From positions 287,475 to 351,474 of the forward strand of contig NZ_JANDBD010000009.1 of the NCBI RefSeq assembly GCF_024320865.1: a stretch of DNA of 64,000 nt, read 5' to 3'. The stretch comes from Mycolicibacterium arenosum. Its GTDB lineage: Bacteria > Actinomycetota > Actinomycetes > Mycobacteriales > Mycobacteriaceae. The notes beneath the pieces are model-generated. The model worked only from the letters and a program-made list of their open reading frames with translations. It searched no databases and was not told the origin of the DNA. Positions 29,197 through 37,154 of this stretch are shown here, piece by piece (position 1 is the first letter of the stretch; each line of letters opens with the position of its first letter). A program made the translations under genes and the position numbers.

Positions 29197-29886
29197 TCAG
29201 AGCACTCCGGCGAGGGCTCCGTCGGTCATCGTGTCGGGACCGAGGACGCGCCGCCTGATCAGTTCGCTCAGCATGATCCGGCCGAGCACCTCGGAGCGGT
29301 CGACGCACGCCGCGCGGGCGGCACCTGGTTCGCGGGCGGCGATGGCCGCTGTCTCGGCCTCGTAGAAGGGCAGGATCTCGTCGTGGCTGCCCAGATAGGT
29401 GGACCAGAACTCGGGGGGCATGAAGATCTGCGCGGCGTTGATCGCCGCGGTGAGCCGGGGACCCGCGTACGCCTCGTTGATGACCTTGCGGTACCGCCAC
29501 GCGTTCTCGTGGAAGAGGCGTGTCTCGACGCTCGCCTGCAGCTTGTCCAGACGCTTCTCGAGTTGATGAACGATCTTGGGAGTGGGATGGGCGGCCGCCC
29601 TCGCCGACGCGATGCCGCTCAGCACCCCGTGCAGTTCGTGGTTCTCGATCAGGACGCTCTCGTCGAAGCGTTCGACGTAGGCACCGCGGTGGTAGCGCGT
29701 CGACAGCACGCCCGTGTGCTCGAGCTGGACGACGGCCTCCGACACGGGGACGCGACTCAGCCCGAGTTCCCTGGCGACCTCGTTGCGGTCCAACCGATCG
29801 CCGGAGCGCAGTTTCCCCGTCAGGATCAGGTTCACGACATGCGCGACGACCTGGTCCTTCTCTTTGACCCCGTACTTCTTGGGCAT
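29197..29886 (-). CDS. GntR/FadR family transcriptional regulator (Rv0043c type)
   Basis: This 229-aa protein has an N-terminal winged helix (QVVAHVVNLILTGKLRSGDRLDRNEVARELGLSRVPVSEAVVQLE, about residues 12-65). An all-helical FadR-type (FCD) effector domain follows, in which Asp/His residues often bind metal and a carboxylate ligand. It lies 48 bases upstream of the ABC transporter genes, in the same direction, and diverges from the membrane-protein operon starting near 30008. It could control either; a palindrome at 29959-29970 sits in the shared region. Confidence 0.88.
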   Translation of the reverse strand: MPKKYGVKEKDQVVAHVVNLILTGKLRSGDRLDRNEVARELGLSRVPVSEAVVQLEHTGVLSTRYHRGAYVERFDESVLIENHELHGVLSGIASARAAAHPTPKIVHQLEKRLDKLQASVETRLFHENAWRYRKVINEAYAGPRLTAAINAAQIFMPPEFWSTYLGSHDEILPFYEAETAAIAAREPGAARAACVDRSEVLGRIMLSELIRRRVLGPDTMTDGALAGVL

Positions 29887-29958
29887 GGCCGCTGAAGTGT
29901 CTCACGCTGCCGCGCCCGACGCGCAACCCCTGATGGTGCTTCCCGAACGCCAAGTCGT

Positions 29959-29970
29959 TGACTAAGGTCA
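29959..29970. promoter_or_regulatory. Candidate operator TGACTAAGGTCA (copy 1)
   Basis: A 12-bp dyad (TGAC-N4-GTCA) lies between the GntR gene and the membrane operon, about 40 bases before the first membrane-protein start. Closely similar dyads occur at 30749-30760 and 35203-35214, the latter at the start codon of the gene divergent from the TetR gene. This spacing suggests one regulator, TetR or GntR, binding all three. No binding data are implied. Confidence 0.5.
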
Positions 29971-30007
29971 GCAATCGAAGCGGTTGACGACACTCCGGAG
30001 GAACCCC

Positions 30008-30733
30008 TTGGCATCTCTTACGCCGTGGCGCGCGTCCGACTCCGCCTCACGGCGTCCGGTCGACTCGTCGGGTTTCGACGATCACGACGAACGGTCGCGG
30101 GCGGCCCAGCGGCAGGCCGACAGGTGGCTCATCGCGGGGTCGCTGCTGATCGGCACCGCGGTGCTGGGGCTCTTCGGGCTTCCGCTGTTCCTGCGCGGCA
30201 TCTGGCTGCTGCGGAAGGCGCAGCGCGAAGGCCTCTCCGTGCGGCCCATGATCGTGACGCTGATCGGGTACCTCGTCATCATCGACGCCGCGATCAACAC
30301 CGTGGGGTGGGCGCTGGACGTGATGGCCAATCACAGCCTGTTGGCGCGAGTGTTGTTGAACGGCTGGGGCTATTTCTTCGACGCGGGCTACTTCTGGCAC
30401 TACAACGAGCTCTGGATCGGCGGCGCCGCGGGGCCGGGCGAGAAGGCGATGGAAGTCGGAATGATCCTCACCGTCTTCACGATGCGGATCGCGGCGGGGA
30501 TCGGCTTCCTGCAGATGAAGCGCTGGGGCCACCAATGGATGATCGTCACCTGCTGGATGGGCGTGCTCATCTGGATCCTCTACGTCTTCAACATGACCAT
30601 GTACGCCGACGTGCGCTACGCGGGCACCATCTTCCCCGTCATCGGCTGGTGGCTCTACGACATCTTCTACATCACGCCGTTCCTGGCCATCCCGTACCTG
30701 CACACCGTCAACCGCGAGATCTTCTCGGACTGA
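30008..30733 (+). CDS. Polytopic membrane protein A of the MoxR/VWA operon
   Basis: This 241-aa protein has a charged N-terminal 40 residues (DDHDERSRAAQRQADRW) and then about six hydrophobic segments. I do not recognise the family. Notable conserved polar residues sit in or next to membrane segments: [17 protein letters not shown] and [12 protein letters not shown]. All three His sites are shared with its paralog at 33385, so they could be metal ligands; that is inference. The start is TTG 30008, five bases behind GGAGGA; TTG 29984 is an alternative. The last 198 bases are identical to the paralog's. It is the first gene of the operon and follows a candidate operator. Confidence 0.75.
   Translation: MASLTPWRASDSASRRPVDSSGFDDHDERSRAAQRQADRWLIAGSLLIGTAVLGLFGLPLFLRGIWLLRKAQREGLSVRPMIVTLIGYLVIIDAAINTVGWALDVMANHSLLARVLLNGWGYFFDAGYFWHYNELWIGGAAGPGEKAMEVGMILTVFTMRIAAGIGFLQMKRWGHQWMIVTCWMGVLIWILYVFNMTMYADVRYAGTIFPVIGWWLYDIFYITPFLAIPYLHTVNREIFSD
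30536..30733 (+). repeat. 198-bp exact direct repeat, copy 1
   Basis: Bases 30536-30733, the last 66 codons of membrane protein A including its stop, are identical base for base to 33898-34095 in the paralog. The upstream halves of the two genes differ widely and the sequences after the stops differ at once. This is the pattern of a recent gene-conversion tract. Confidence 0.95.
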
Positions 30734-30748
30734 CCGGAGTGGTTGTAT

Positions 30749-30760
30749 TGACTGAAGTCA
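30749..30760. promoter_or_regulatory. Candidate operator TGACTGAAGTCA (copy 2)
   Basis: This is a perfect 12-bp inverted repeat (TGACT-GA-AGTCA) in the 68-base gap between membrane protein A and the first micropeptide. It matches the dyads at 29959 and 35203 in its outer bases. Its position inside the operon could mark an internal promoter for the micropeptide-VWA-MoxR part. Confidence 0.45.
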
Positions 30761-30801
30761 CTGACACGACTACAAAGAAGCGATCGTGGAGAGGTCGATA
30801 G

Positions 30802-30906
30802 ATGGCTTACGTGTGGGAGATCCTGCGTTACGTCGCGGCCTGGGGCGGAACGGGCCTGATCATCTGGTTCTGGTACTGGATGTTCTCCAACATCGGGACG
30901 TTCTGA
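30802..30906 (+). CDS. 34-aa membrane micropeptide
   Basis: This 34-residue peptide (MAYVWEILRYVAAWGGTGLI..., ending SNIGTF) is almost entirely one aromatic-rich hydrophobic helix. The ATG at 30802 has GGAGAGG seven bases upstream, a strong ribosome site. A TAG directly precedes the ATG in the same frame, ending a possible 20-codon frame from GTG 30739. It lies between membrane protein A and the VWA gene, 18 bases before the latter. Small single-helix subunits are common in membrane enzyme complexes, so it may be such a subunit. Confidence 0.65.
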   Translation: MAYVWEILRYVAAWGGTGLIIWFWYWMFSNIGTF

Positions 30907-30924
30907 CACCACGGGGAGCGAACC

Positions 30925-32457
30925 GTGGCTGAGCTCGCGGACGCGTCGGCGATGGCGTTCGAACGCAGCTGCGCTCTGACTGCCGTCGCGCTGAGCGGCG
31001 AACGCCGCGACGGGGCGCGGTTGGTCACCGGGACGAACCGCGCCTTCAGCCTCAACGCGTCGGGCCACACCGTGCACGTGCCGTATCCGATACCCCGTGG
31101 CTGGACTCGCAGAACGGTGACGTGCGGTGTCGCCCTGCAGTGTTCACCGTCCAAGGAACGGCTCGCGCAGTTCCACCTCAACGAGCTGTCCGCACGCGAA
31201 CTGCGTGCGCTGACCCGCGTCGAGGCGGGCGTCGCACTCGGCTGGATAACGGCGAGATGGCCGGGACTGGTCGCCGAAGTGCAGCGCGTGGCACCCGAGC
31301 TGGAGCCGGGGGACGCCGACACCGACGCCGAGGCCATGGTCCGGCGCGCGATCGACCTGGCCCGCGCCGACGACGACGGCCAGGACGTCAACCCACTGCT
31401 CGGCCGGCTGTCCACGGCCGCCACGGCGCCCACAGGATGGACCGACAAGCTGGTGCGGCGCTTCGGCAGGATGCCGTGGACCACGACGCAGAAACGGATG
31501 CCGCAGCCGTACTCGGTGCCCGTCGGCGGCGACGGCGGAGTCCGCAACCCGAACCTGCCGCCGCCGAGTCGGCCGCAGGACAACGACATCGACCGAACCC
31601 CCGAGCACCGGCCGGGGATTCCGTACCCGGAGTGGAACGCGTGGACGAAGACGTTCCTCACCGATCACGTCGCGGTGCTCGAACGCCCTCGCGACACCGC
31701 GGTCGGGCGGGCCACGACGTCCTCGGCCGACCTGCGCGAGTGGTTCGAGGAGCACACCCACCGCTCGATGACGGGAGGCCTGGAGGACGGCTCGGACCTG
31801 GACGTCGATCGCTACGTCAGCCACTACCTCGACGTGCGCACGGGGGAGGCGGGGGAGCCGCGGGTGTTCCGCGAGCTGCTGCCGAGCAATCGCGACGTCA
31901 CCACCGCGCTGCTCCTGGACGGCAGCTCGTCGCTCGGAGTGCACGGCGGGCGGGTGTTCCGGCTCGAATTGTCCTGTGCTGACGCCCTTTCCCGTGCGAT
32001 GACGCGCGCTCGCGAGAGGCACGGCGTCTTCGTGTTCACCGGGAACACCCGGCACCGCGTCGAGGTGACGTGTCTGAAGGACTTCACCGACCCGCGTTTC
32101 CTCCCGCCCAGTGGCGCGGGTCTGGTCACCGGCGGATACACCCGTCTCGGCGCGCCCATCCGCCACCTCACCAGTCGGCTCCTCGCCCAGCAGTCCGAAC
32201 GCCGGCTGCTGATCGTGATCGGCGACGGCATGATCTCCGACGAGGGATACGAGGGGCGCTACGCCTGGGCCGACGCCGCGCACGCCGTCGAGGAGGCCAA
32301 CGACGCGGGTGTCTCGGTCTACTACGTCGGCGTCGGACCGACCCGGGTGGATCCGCTGCCCGAGGTGTTCGGACCCAGGCGCTCGCAACGCATTCGGCGC
32401 GTCGAAGAACTGCCTCGGGTGTTGGCGCACGTGCACCGCGAACTGGTCTCGGCCTGA
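30925..32457 (+). CDS. VWA-domain protein, NorD/CbbO-like activase partner
   Basis: This 510-aa protein has no membrane segment. The C-terminal third (about 320-505) is a von Willebrand A domain whose MIDAS motif DGSSS begins at residue 332, with the later GDGMISDEGY segment. The N-terminal 300 residues are unassigned. Followed nine bases later by a MoxR ATPase, it forms the classic MoxR-VWA pair. In the nitric-oxide reductase (NorQ-NorD) and Rubisco (CbbQ-CbbO) systems such pairs remodel a metalloenzyme or insert its cofactor, and the VWA protein docks on the client. The likely client here is one of the membrane proteins of the operon. The start is GTG 30925 behind GGGGAG. Confidence 0.85.
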   Translation: MAELADASAMAFERSCALTAVALSGERRDGARLVTGTNRAFSLNASGHTVHVPYPIPRGWTRRTVTCGVALQCSPSKERLAQFHLNELSARELRALTRVEAGVALGWITARWPGLVAEVQRVAPELEPGDADTDAEAMVRRAIDLARADDDGQDVNPLLGRLSTAATAPTGWTDKLVRRFGRMPWTTTQKRMPQPYSVPVGGDGGVRNPNLPPPSRPQDNDIDRTPEHRPGIPYPEWNAWTKTFLTDHVAVLERPRDTAVGRATTSSADLREWFEEHTHRSMTGGLEDGSDLDVDRYVSHYLDVRTGEAGEPRVFRELLPSNRDVTTALLLDGSSSLGVHGGRVFRLELSCADALSRAMTRARERHGVFVFTGNTRHRVEVTCLKDFTDPRFLPPSGAGLVTGGYTRLGAPIRHLTSRLLAQQSERRLLIVIGDGMISDEGYEGRYAWADAAHAVEEANDAGVSVYYVGVGPTRVDPLPEVFGPRRSQRIRRVEELPRVLAHVHRELVSA

Positions 32458-32466
32458 GGAGGAACG

Positions 32467-33243
32467 ATGAGCAACGACACGTACTACGCGGGCGGCACCG
32501 AGGTTCGGCTCTTCGAGCAGGCGTTCCACCGCAGGGTTCCGGTGATGCTGACCGGCCCGACCGGATGTGGGAAGACCCGACTCGTCGAGCACATGGGCAC
32601 CCTGCTGGGTCGACCCGTCGTCACCATCAGCTGCCACGACGACCTGACGAGTTCCGACCTGGTCGGGCGCTTCACGGTCACCGGCGGCGACGTGGTGTGG
32701 ACCGACGGTCCGTTGACGAGAGCCGTCAAGACGGGCGCGATCTGCTATCTCGACGAGGTCGTCGAGGCGCGGCACGACTCGCTCGCGATCCTGCACTCGC
32801 TGACCGATCACCGTCGCGCGCTCTACCTCGACCGCGCAGGCGAGGTGGTGCACGCACCGGACGAGTTCATGCTGGTGTGCTCGTACAACCCCGCCTACCG
32901 CAGCTCGCTGAAGGAGCTCAAGCCGTCGTTCCGGCAGCGCTTCGCGACGCTCCCGATGGGATATCTGCCGAGCGACCGCGAGGCGGAGGTGGTCGTCGCG
33001 GAGACGGGCATCGAGCTCGCCGCGGCGCACCGGTTGGTTCAGTGCGCCAACGCCATTCGAACCGCCGACGCGGCGTTCCACTTCGAGCCGCCGTCCACCA
33101 GGGTGCTCGTGACCGCCGCCCAGCTGATCACCGCGGGCGCAAGCGAACTCGACGCCGCCGAGGCGTGCATCCTCGCGCCGCTCAGCACCGACGGCGCCAT
33201 CACCGAGGGTCTCCGCGAAGTCGCGGCGGCCAGCCTGCTCTAG
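32467..33243 (+). CDS. MoxR-family AAA+ ATPase, CbbQ/NorQ type
   Basis: This 258-aa AAA+ protein has Walker A GPTGCGKT at residues 30-37, Walker B CYLDEV at 93-98, and sensor 1 in MLVCSYNPAY. The C-terminal region follows the CbbQ/NorQ pattern (SFRQRFATLPMGYLP). The order VWA then MoxR with nine bases between is fixed in activase operons. It would form a hexamer that, with the VWA protein, uses ATP to mature a metal enzyme. ATG 32467 follows AGGAGG. Confidence 0.9.
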   Translation: MSNDTYYAGGTEVRLFEQAFHRRVPVMLTGPTGCGKTRLVEHMGTLLGRPVVTISCHDDLTSSDLVGRFTVTGGDVVWTDGPLTRAVKTGAICYLDEVVEARHDSLAILHSLTDHRRALYLDRAGEVVHAPDEFMLVCSYNPAYRSSLKELKPSFRQRFATLPMGYLPSDREAEVVVAETGIELAAAHRLVQCANAIRTADAAFHFEPPSTRVLVTAAQLITAGASELDAAEACILAPLSTDGAITEGLREVAAASLL

Positions 33244-33256
33244 GAAGGGAGCCCCC

Positions 33257-33388
33257 GTGGTCGATCAGAGGGAACGCAAGCGCAAGCGCGCGCTCATCGT
33301 CTTCCAGATCTTCATCTACGGCTACCTGCTGATCATGTTCGGCATCCAGCTGTACATGTCGTTCGCGCGGGGGTGGTGGGACCTGTGA
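33257..33388 (+). CDS. 43-aa membrane micropeptide
   Basis: The peptide starts at GTG 33257 six bases after GAAGGGA. A basic head (VDQRERKRKRAL) is followed by one membrane helix (FQIFIYGYLLIMFGIQLYM) and the tail FARGWWDL. Its TGA overlaps the GTG of the next membrane-protein gene by 4 bases, so it is very likely translated and coupled. The positive-inside rule places the N-terminus in the cytoplasm. It occupies the same place before the second paralog that the other micropeptide has after the first, which suggests a subunit or assembly factor of the same complex. Confidence 0.72.
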   Translation: MVDQRERKRKRALIVFQIFIYGYLLIMFGIQLYMSFARGWWDL

Positions 33389-34095
33389 ACCTGCCGCTGC
33401 TTCGAAGACGCAGCGACACAGGGGAATCCGTCGGCCACGACGAGCACCACGACGAATCGCGCAGCGCGCAGCGGCGAGCCGACAAGTGGATGATCGTCGG
33501 TGCCGGGCTGATGGGGATGTGGGCGCCGGGCGTCATCGGGCTGCCGATCTTCCTGCGCGGGGTGTACCTGCAGCGCCAGGCGCTTCGGGCCGGGCTGTCG
33601 GTGCGGCCGATGATCGTGACGCTGATCGGCTATCTGGTGCTGATCGACGGCATGCTGAACAGCCTGGGCTGGGCGCTGGACCTGGTGGCCAACCACACGT
33701 TGATCAACCGGGTCCTGATGGTGGGCTGGGGCTACATGTTCGACGCCGGCTACTTCTGGCACTACAACGAGGCGTGGGTGGGCGGCGCCGCGGGGCCGGG
33801 CGAGAAGTCGATGGTCTTCGGAATGATCCTCACCGTGTTCGCGATGCGATGTGCCGCGGCGATCGGCTTCCTGCAGCTGAAACGCTGGGGCCACCAGTGG
33901 ATGATCGTCACCTGCTGGATGGGCGTGCTCATCTGGATCCTCTACGTCTTCAACATGACCATGTACGCCGACGTGCGCTACGCGGGCACCATCTTCCCCG
34001 TCATCGGCTGGTGGCTCTACGACATCTTCTACATCACGCCGTTCCTGGCCATCCCGTACCTGCACACCGTCAACCGCGAGATCTTCTCGGACTGA
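33385..34095 (+). CDS. Polytopic membrane protein B, paralog of membrane protein A
   Basis: This 236-aa membrane protein is closely similar to that at 30008. It shares the acidic head ([18 protein letters not shown]), the [14 protein letters not shown] segment, the [13 protein letters not shown] site, RWGHQW, and a C-terminus identical in DNA. The N-terminal halves differ at many positions, so the two are old paralogs with a newly homogenised end. GTG 33385 overlaps the micropeptide stop. The pair may form a hetero-oligomer. Function unknown. Confidence 0.78.
33898..34095 (+). repeat. 198-bp exact direct repeat, copy 2
   Basis: This is the second copy of the tract described at 30536-30733, in the same orientation and again ending at the stop codon. 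The 3.4 kb between copies contains the micropeptides, VWA and MoxR genes, and recombination between the copies would delete them. Confidence 0.95.
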
Positions 34096-34105
34096 AGGAG
34101 ACACT

Positions 34106-34528
34106 GTGACTGCCCCGGACACCACCCAGGAGTCGGCCGACGACCTCCCGCCCGGCACCACGCCGTACTACGCCAACATGCACAAGTGGATCAAGCGCGC
34201 GGTCCTGGTGTGCCTCGTCGCGCTCGTCCTGGAGGGCGCCTTCACGCTGCCCTTCATGGCGGTCTACTACGGCTATCCGACGCTGAGCCTCACCCAGATC
34301 TGCAGCGAACTGCTGAAGGTCCGGTACTCCGATGACGCGCTGGAGTGCCAGTTCCCCTACCCGATCCTCGGCCCGCCCGAGGGCGCTGAGGGCAAGGACA
34401 CCGCCCGGGACGAGTGGGGCATCCAGCCGACGCCGCAGTACGAACGGCTCGGGTTCCGCGAACTGGTGCGGCGGCACGACGAGCGGGTGGCGCGGGAGGC
34501 CGCCGCTCAGCAGCCGGGCAGCCCCTGA
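34106..34528 (+). CDS. Single-pass membrane protein, last gene of the MoxR/VWA operon
   Basis: This 140-aa protein has an N-terminal cytoplasmic segment (1-33), one membrane helix (about 36-60, [21 protein letters not shown]) and an external region with two cysteines (ICSELL and [15 protein letters not shown]). The tail is hydrophilic and charged. GTG 34106 follows AAGGAG, ten bases after the stop of membrane protein B, so it is cotranscribed. I do not recognise the family. Its external domain would sit next to the membrane enzyme. Confidence 0.72.
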
Positions 34529-34535
34529 TGGGCGG

Positions 34536-35135
34536 TTAAGCGCGAACGGCCTGCAGGCTGCGCTTGACGTAGTCGGCGATCATGTCGTCGCGCAGCTCCC
34601 AGTTCGCCGTTGTGGTCAACAACGCGTAGAGACCGAGCAGGAAGAACACCGCGCTGTTGATCGGAATCACGTCGGCGGCCACCTCGTCGCGTTCCTTCGC
34701 CAGGTCGAGCTCGCGGGCCACCAGGACGATGAGCGCGTGGTCCTCGGCACCCTCCGACTGCGGACGGGTGGGCGAGAAATGCAGGGCTAGAAGGTCTTTG
34801 AAGAGCACCGCGCCGAATCTCCGCTCGATCGCGATGACCAGCCGGACCGCCTCCCGATACGCGTCGGCCAGGTCGTGGTCCTTGGCGACGAAACGGCCGA
34901 ACTGGCCGGCGATGCGCTCCTCCTCCCGGTGCTCCATCTCGAGTAGCACGTGTTCCTTCGTGGGGAAGTGGAAGAAGAACGTGCCGTGCGCGACGCCCGC
35001 GGACGCGACGATCGCGCCGACGTCGGCCTCGGCCATTCCCGCGCGCTTGAACTCGGCGACCGCGGCGCCGAAGAGTCGTTCACGCGTCTGGAGCCGCTTC
35101 GCCTCTCGGACCGACAGGCCCTCCGACGTCGCCAT
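34536..35135 (-). CDS. TetR family transcriptional regulator
   Basis: This 199-aa TetR protein has an N-terminal HTH (RERLFGAAVAEFKRAGMAEADVGAIVASAGVAHGTFFFHFPTKEHVLLEM, about residues 18-67) and a helical ligand domain. It converges on the end of the membrane operon (seven bases between stops) and diverges from the reductase-like gene at 35208. A dyad that also occurs ahead of the membrane operon overlaps the start of 35208, making TetR the best candidate for a common local repressor. Confidence 0.9.
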   Translation of the reverse strand: MATSEGLSVREAKRLQTRERLFGAAVAEFKRAGMAEADVGAIVASAGVAHGTFFFHFPTKEHVLLEMEHREEERIAGQFGRFVAKDHDLADAYREAVRLVIAIERRFGAVLFKDLLALHFSPTRPQSEGAEDHALIVLVARELDLAKERDEVAADVIPINSAVFFLLGLYALLTTTANWELRDDMIADYVKRSLQAVRA

Positions 35136-35202
35136 CGCGTGCCTCCCGCCTGCCGACCTGACTGAACCCTGCTCCCCAGAAGTTACCAGCGGATAGACTC
35201 AC

Positions 35203-35214
35203 TGACTATGGTCA
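35203..35214. promoter_or_regulatory. Candidate operator TGACTATGGTCA (copy 3) over a leaderless start
   Basis: The dyad TGAC-TATG-GTCA contains the ATG of the gene at 35208. TAGACT at about 35193-35198 would be a -10 element placing the transcript start at or next to the ATG, so the mRNA may be leaderless. A protein on the dyad would block both RNA polymerase and the start codon region. The same dyad type occurs at 29959 and 30749. Confidence 0.5.
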
Positions 35215-36296
35215 GCGAAGCTCGCAGGGTCATCCAGTTCTCGACTGGCAATGTCGGGCGGCACTCGCTGCGGGCGATCATCGGGAGGCCAGACCTGCAG
35301 CTCGTCGGCGTGCACGCGTCGAATCCCGGTAAGGTCGGCCGCGACGCCGCGGAGCTGTGCGGGTGGCCCGACCCGACGGGGGTCATCGCGACCGACGACG
35401 TCGACGCACTGCTGACGCTCGGCGCGGACTGCGTCGTCTACACGTCGCAGGGCGAGACGCGGCCGATGGAGGCCATCGAACAGATGGCGGGCTTCCTCAC
35501 CGCGGGAGTCAACGTGGTGGCGACGTCGATGGTGTGGCTCGTCGCTCCGCGGCAGGCCGACGGCTGGCTGCGCGATCCGTTGCAGCAGGCGTGCGAGGCG
35601 GGCGGAACGTCGCTGTACGTCAACGGCATCGACCCCGGCTTCTCCGGTGACACCGAGGTGTACACCGCCCTGAGCCTGGTGACCAGGGCGCGGTCGATCA
35701 CCGTGCAGGAGATCTTCGACTACGCCAACTACGACGACTACGAGTTCACCGGCAACGCAATGGGATTCGGCATGCCGGCCGATGCGATGGAATCGGTGAT
35801 GCTGTTCCTGCCGGGGGTGCTCACCTCGATGTGGGGCGGCCCGGTCCGCAGCCTCGCCGGGCACCTCGGGATCGAACTCGACGAACTCCGGCAGCGTGTC
35901 GAACCCTGGTTCGCCACCGAACGGATCGACTGCACGATGACCACGGTCGAACCCGGCGGGATGGCCGCCGCGCGATTCGCGGTGGAGGGCGTTCGCAACG
36001 GGGTGCCCGTCATCACGATGGAGCACATCAATCGCCTCACCGCCGCGGCGGCACCGGAGTGGGACTACCCACCGGACGGCAAGACCGGTGTGCACCGCGT
36101 CCTCGTGGAGGGGGAGCCGCGCGTCGAGGTCAACACGCACGTCTCGCATCCCGTGTACGACACGACCGATGCCGGCTGCATGTCGACGGCCGCCCGTGTG
36201 GTCAACGTCATCGACTGGGTCTGCCGCGCGCCCGTGGGCATCGTTGCGGTGGAGGATGTTCCGCCGGTGGAGATGATCCGCGGACTGATGTGGTGA
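35208..36296 (+). CDS. Dihydrodipicolinate-reductase-like / amine dehydrogenase family oxidoreductase
   Basis: This 362-aa protein starts with a nucleotide-binding segment QFSTGNVGRHSLRAII and VGVHASNPGKVGRDAAELCG, the pattern of mycobacterial proteins annotated as dihydrodipicolinate reductase and of 2,4-diaminopentanoate dehydrogenase. These are NAD(P)-dependent enzymes on amino or imino groups; the true substrate of the mycobacterial group is unknown. ATG 35208 lies within a dyad and downstream of a good -10, so a leaderless start is likely. Its stop abuts the LLM gene stop in TGATCA. Confidence 0.82.
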   Translation: MVSEARRVIQFSTGNVGRHSLRAIIGRPDLQLVGVHASNPGKVGRDAAELCGWPDPTGVIATDDVDALLTLGADCVVYTSQGETRPMEAIEQMAGFLTAGVNVVATSMVWLVAPRQADGWLRDPLQQACEAGGTSLYVNGIDPGFSGDTEVYTALSLVTRARSITVQEIFDYANYDDYEFTGNAMGFGMPADAMESVMLFLPGVLTSMWGGPVRSLAGHLGIELDELRQRVEPWFATERIDCTMTTVEPGGMAAARFAVEGVRNGVPVITMEHINRLTAAAAPEWDYPPDGKTGVHRVLVEGEPRVEVNTHVSHPVYDTTDAGCMSTAARVVNVIDWVCRAPVGIVAVEDVPPVEMIRGLMW

Positions 36297-37115
36297 TCAG
36301 CTCCGCGCGTCGCGCCAGCGCACCAGCGCCTCGGCGGTGGACAGGTCGTAGTCCGGGCCGTTGACTCCCACGGTCAGCAGCGTGACGCCGAGGCCGACGA
36401 GGGCCTCCGCGTTGGCGATCAGCGCGTCGAGGCCCTCGCCGCGGGCGACGCCGCTGTTGTTCTCCACTCCGGCCGAGCGCTCGATGGCGTCGGGGTCGCG
36501 GCCGATCTGCTCGCAGTGCTGCGCCAAAATCTCGGCCTTGCGCGGGTAGGTCTCGGGGGTGGTGAAGCCGTGCCACATGTGGGCGTACTGCGCGACGAGC
36601 TTGAGCGTCTTCTGCTCGCCCTGACCGCCGATGAGGATCGGAATATCGCGCACCGGAGCGGGATTCAGCTTACCCAGGCGTGACACGATGCGGGGCATCG
36701 CCAGGGCCAGGTCGTCGAGTCGGCTGCCGACGGTGCCGAACTCGTAGCCGTACTCTTCGTAGTCCTTCTCCTTCCACCCCGAGCCGATGCCGAGGATCAG
36801 CCGACCGTCGGAGATGTTGTCGACGGTGCGGGCCATGTCGGCGAGCAACTCCGGATTGCGGTAGGAGTTGCACGTCACCAGTGCGCCGATCTCGATGCGC
36901 GACGTCTGCTCCGCCCAGGCGCCGAGCATCGTCCAGCACTCGTAGTGCGCGCCGTCCGGGTCGCCGTACAGCGGGAAGAAGTGATCCCAGTTGAACGCGA
37001 CGTCGACACCCATGTCCTCGGCGCGCTTGACCGCGTCGCGCATCGGTCCGTAGTTGGGGGAGTGCTGAGGCTGCAGTTGGACGCCGATGCGAATCGGCCG
37101 GGGAGTGGAGGTCAT
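36297..37115 (-). CDS. LLM-class, F420-dependent oxidoreductase
   Basis: This 272-aa protein has the luciferase-like TIM-barrel fold. Telling motifs are VQLQPQHSPNYG at the N-terminus, NWDHFFPLYGDPDG, RTVDNISDGRLILGIGSGW and VRDIPILIGGQGEQKTLKLVAQYA. Mycobacterial members usually use coenzyme F420 rather than FMN. The substrate is unknown. It converges with the reductase-like gene, stops touching. Confidence 0.86.
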   Translation of the reverse strand: MTSTPRPIRIGVQLQPQHSPNYGPMRDAVKRAEDMGVDVAFNWDHFFPLYGDPDGAHYECWTMLGAWAEQTSRIEIGALVTCNSYRNPELLADMARTVDNISDGRLILGIGSGWKEKDYEEYGYEFGTVGSRLDDLALAMPRIVSRLGKLNPAPVRDIPILIGGQGEQKTLKLVAQYAHMWHGFTTPETYPRKAEILAQHCEQIGRDPDAIERSAGVENNSGVARGEGLDALIANAEALVGLGVTLLTVGVNGPDYDLSTAEALVRWRDARS

Positions 37116-37154
37116 GTGTCTCTCCTTACCCCATCTCCCGCGAACAGACGCAAA

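Noticed and set aside
30025..30801. 258-codon plus-strand ORF overlapping membrane protein A
   Set aside because: It is an Arg/His-rich shadow frame; the membrane frame has paralog conservation and a ribosome site.
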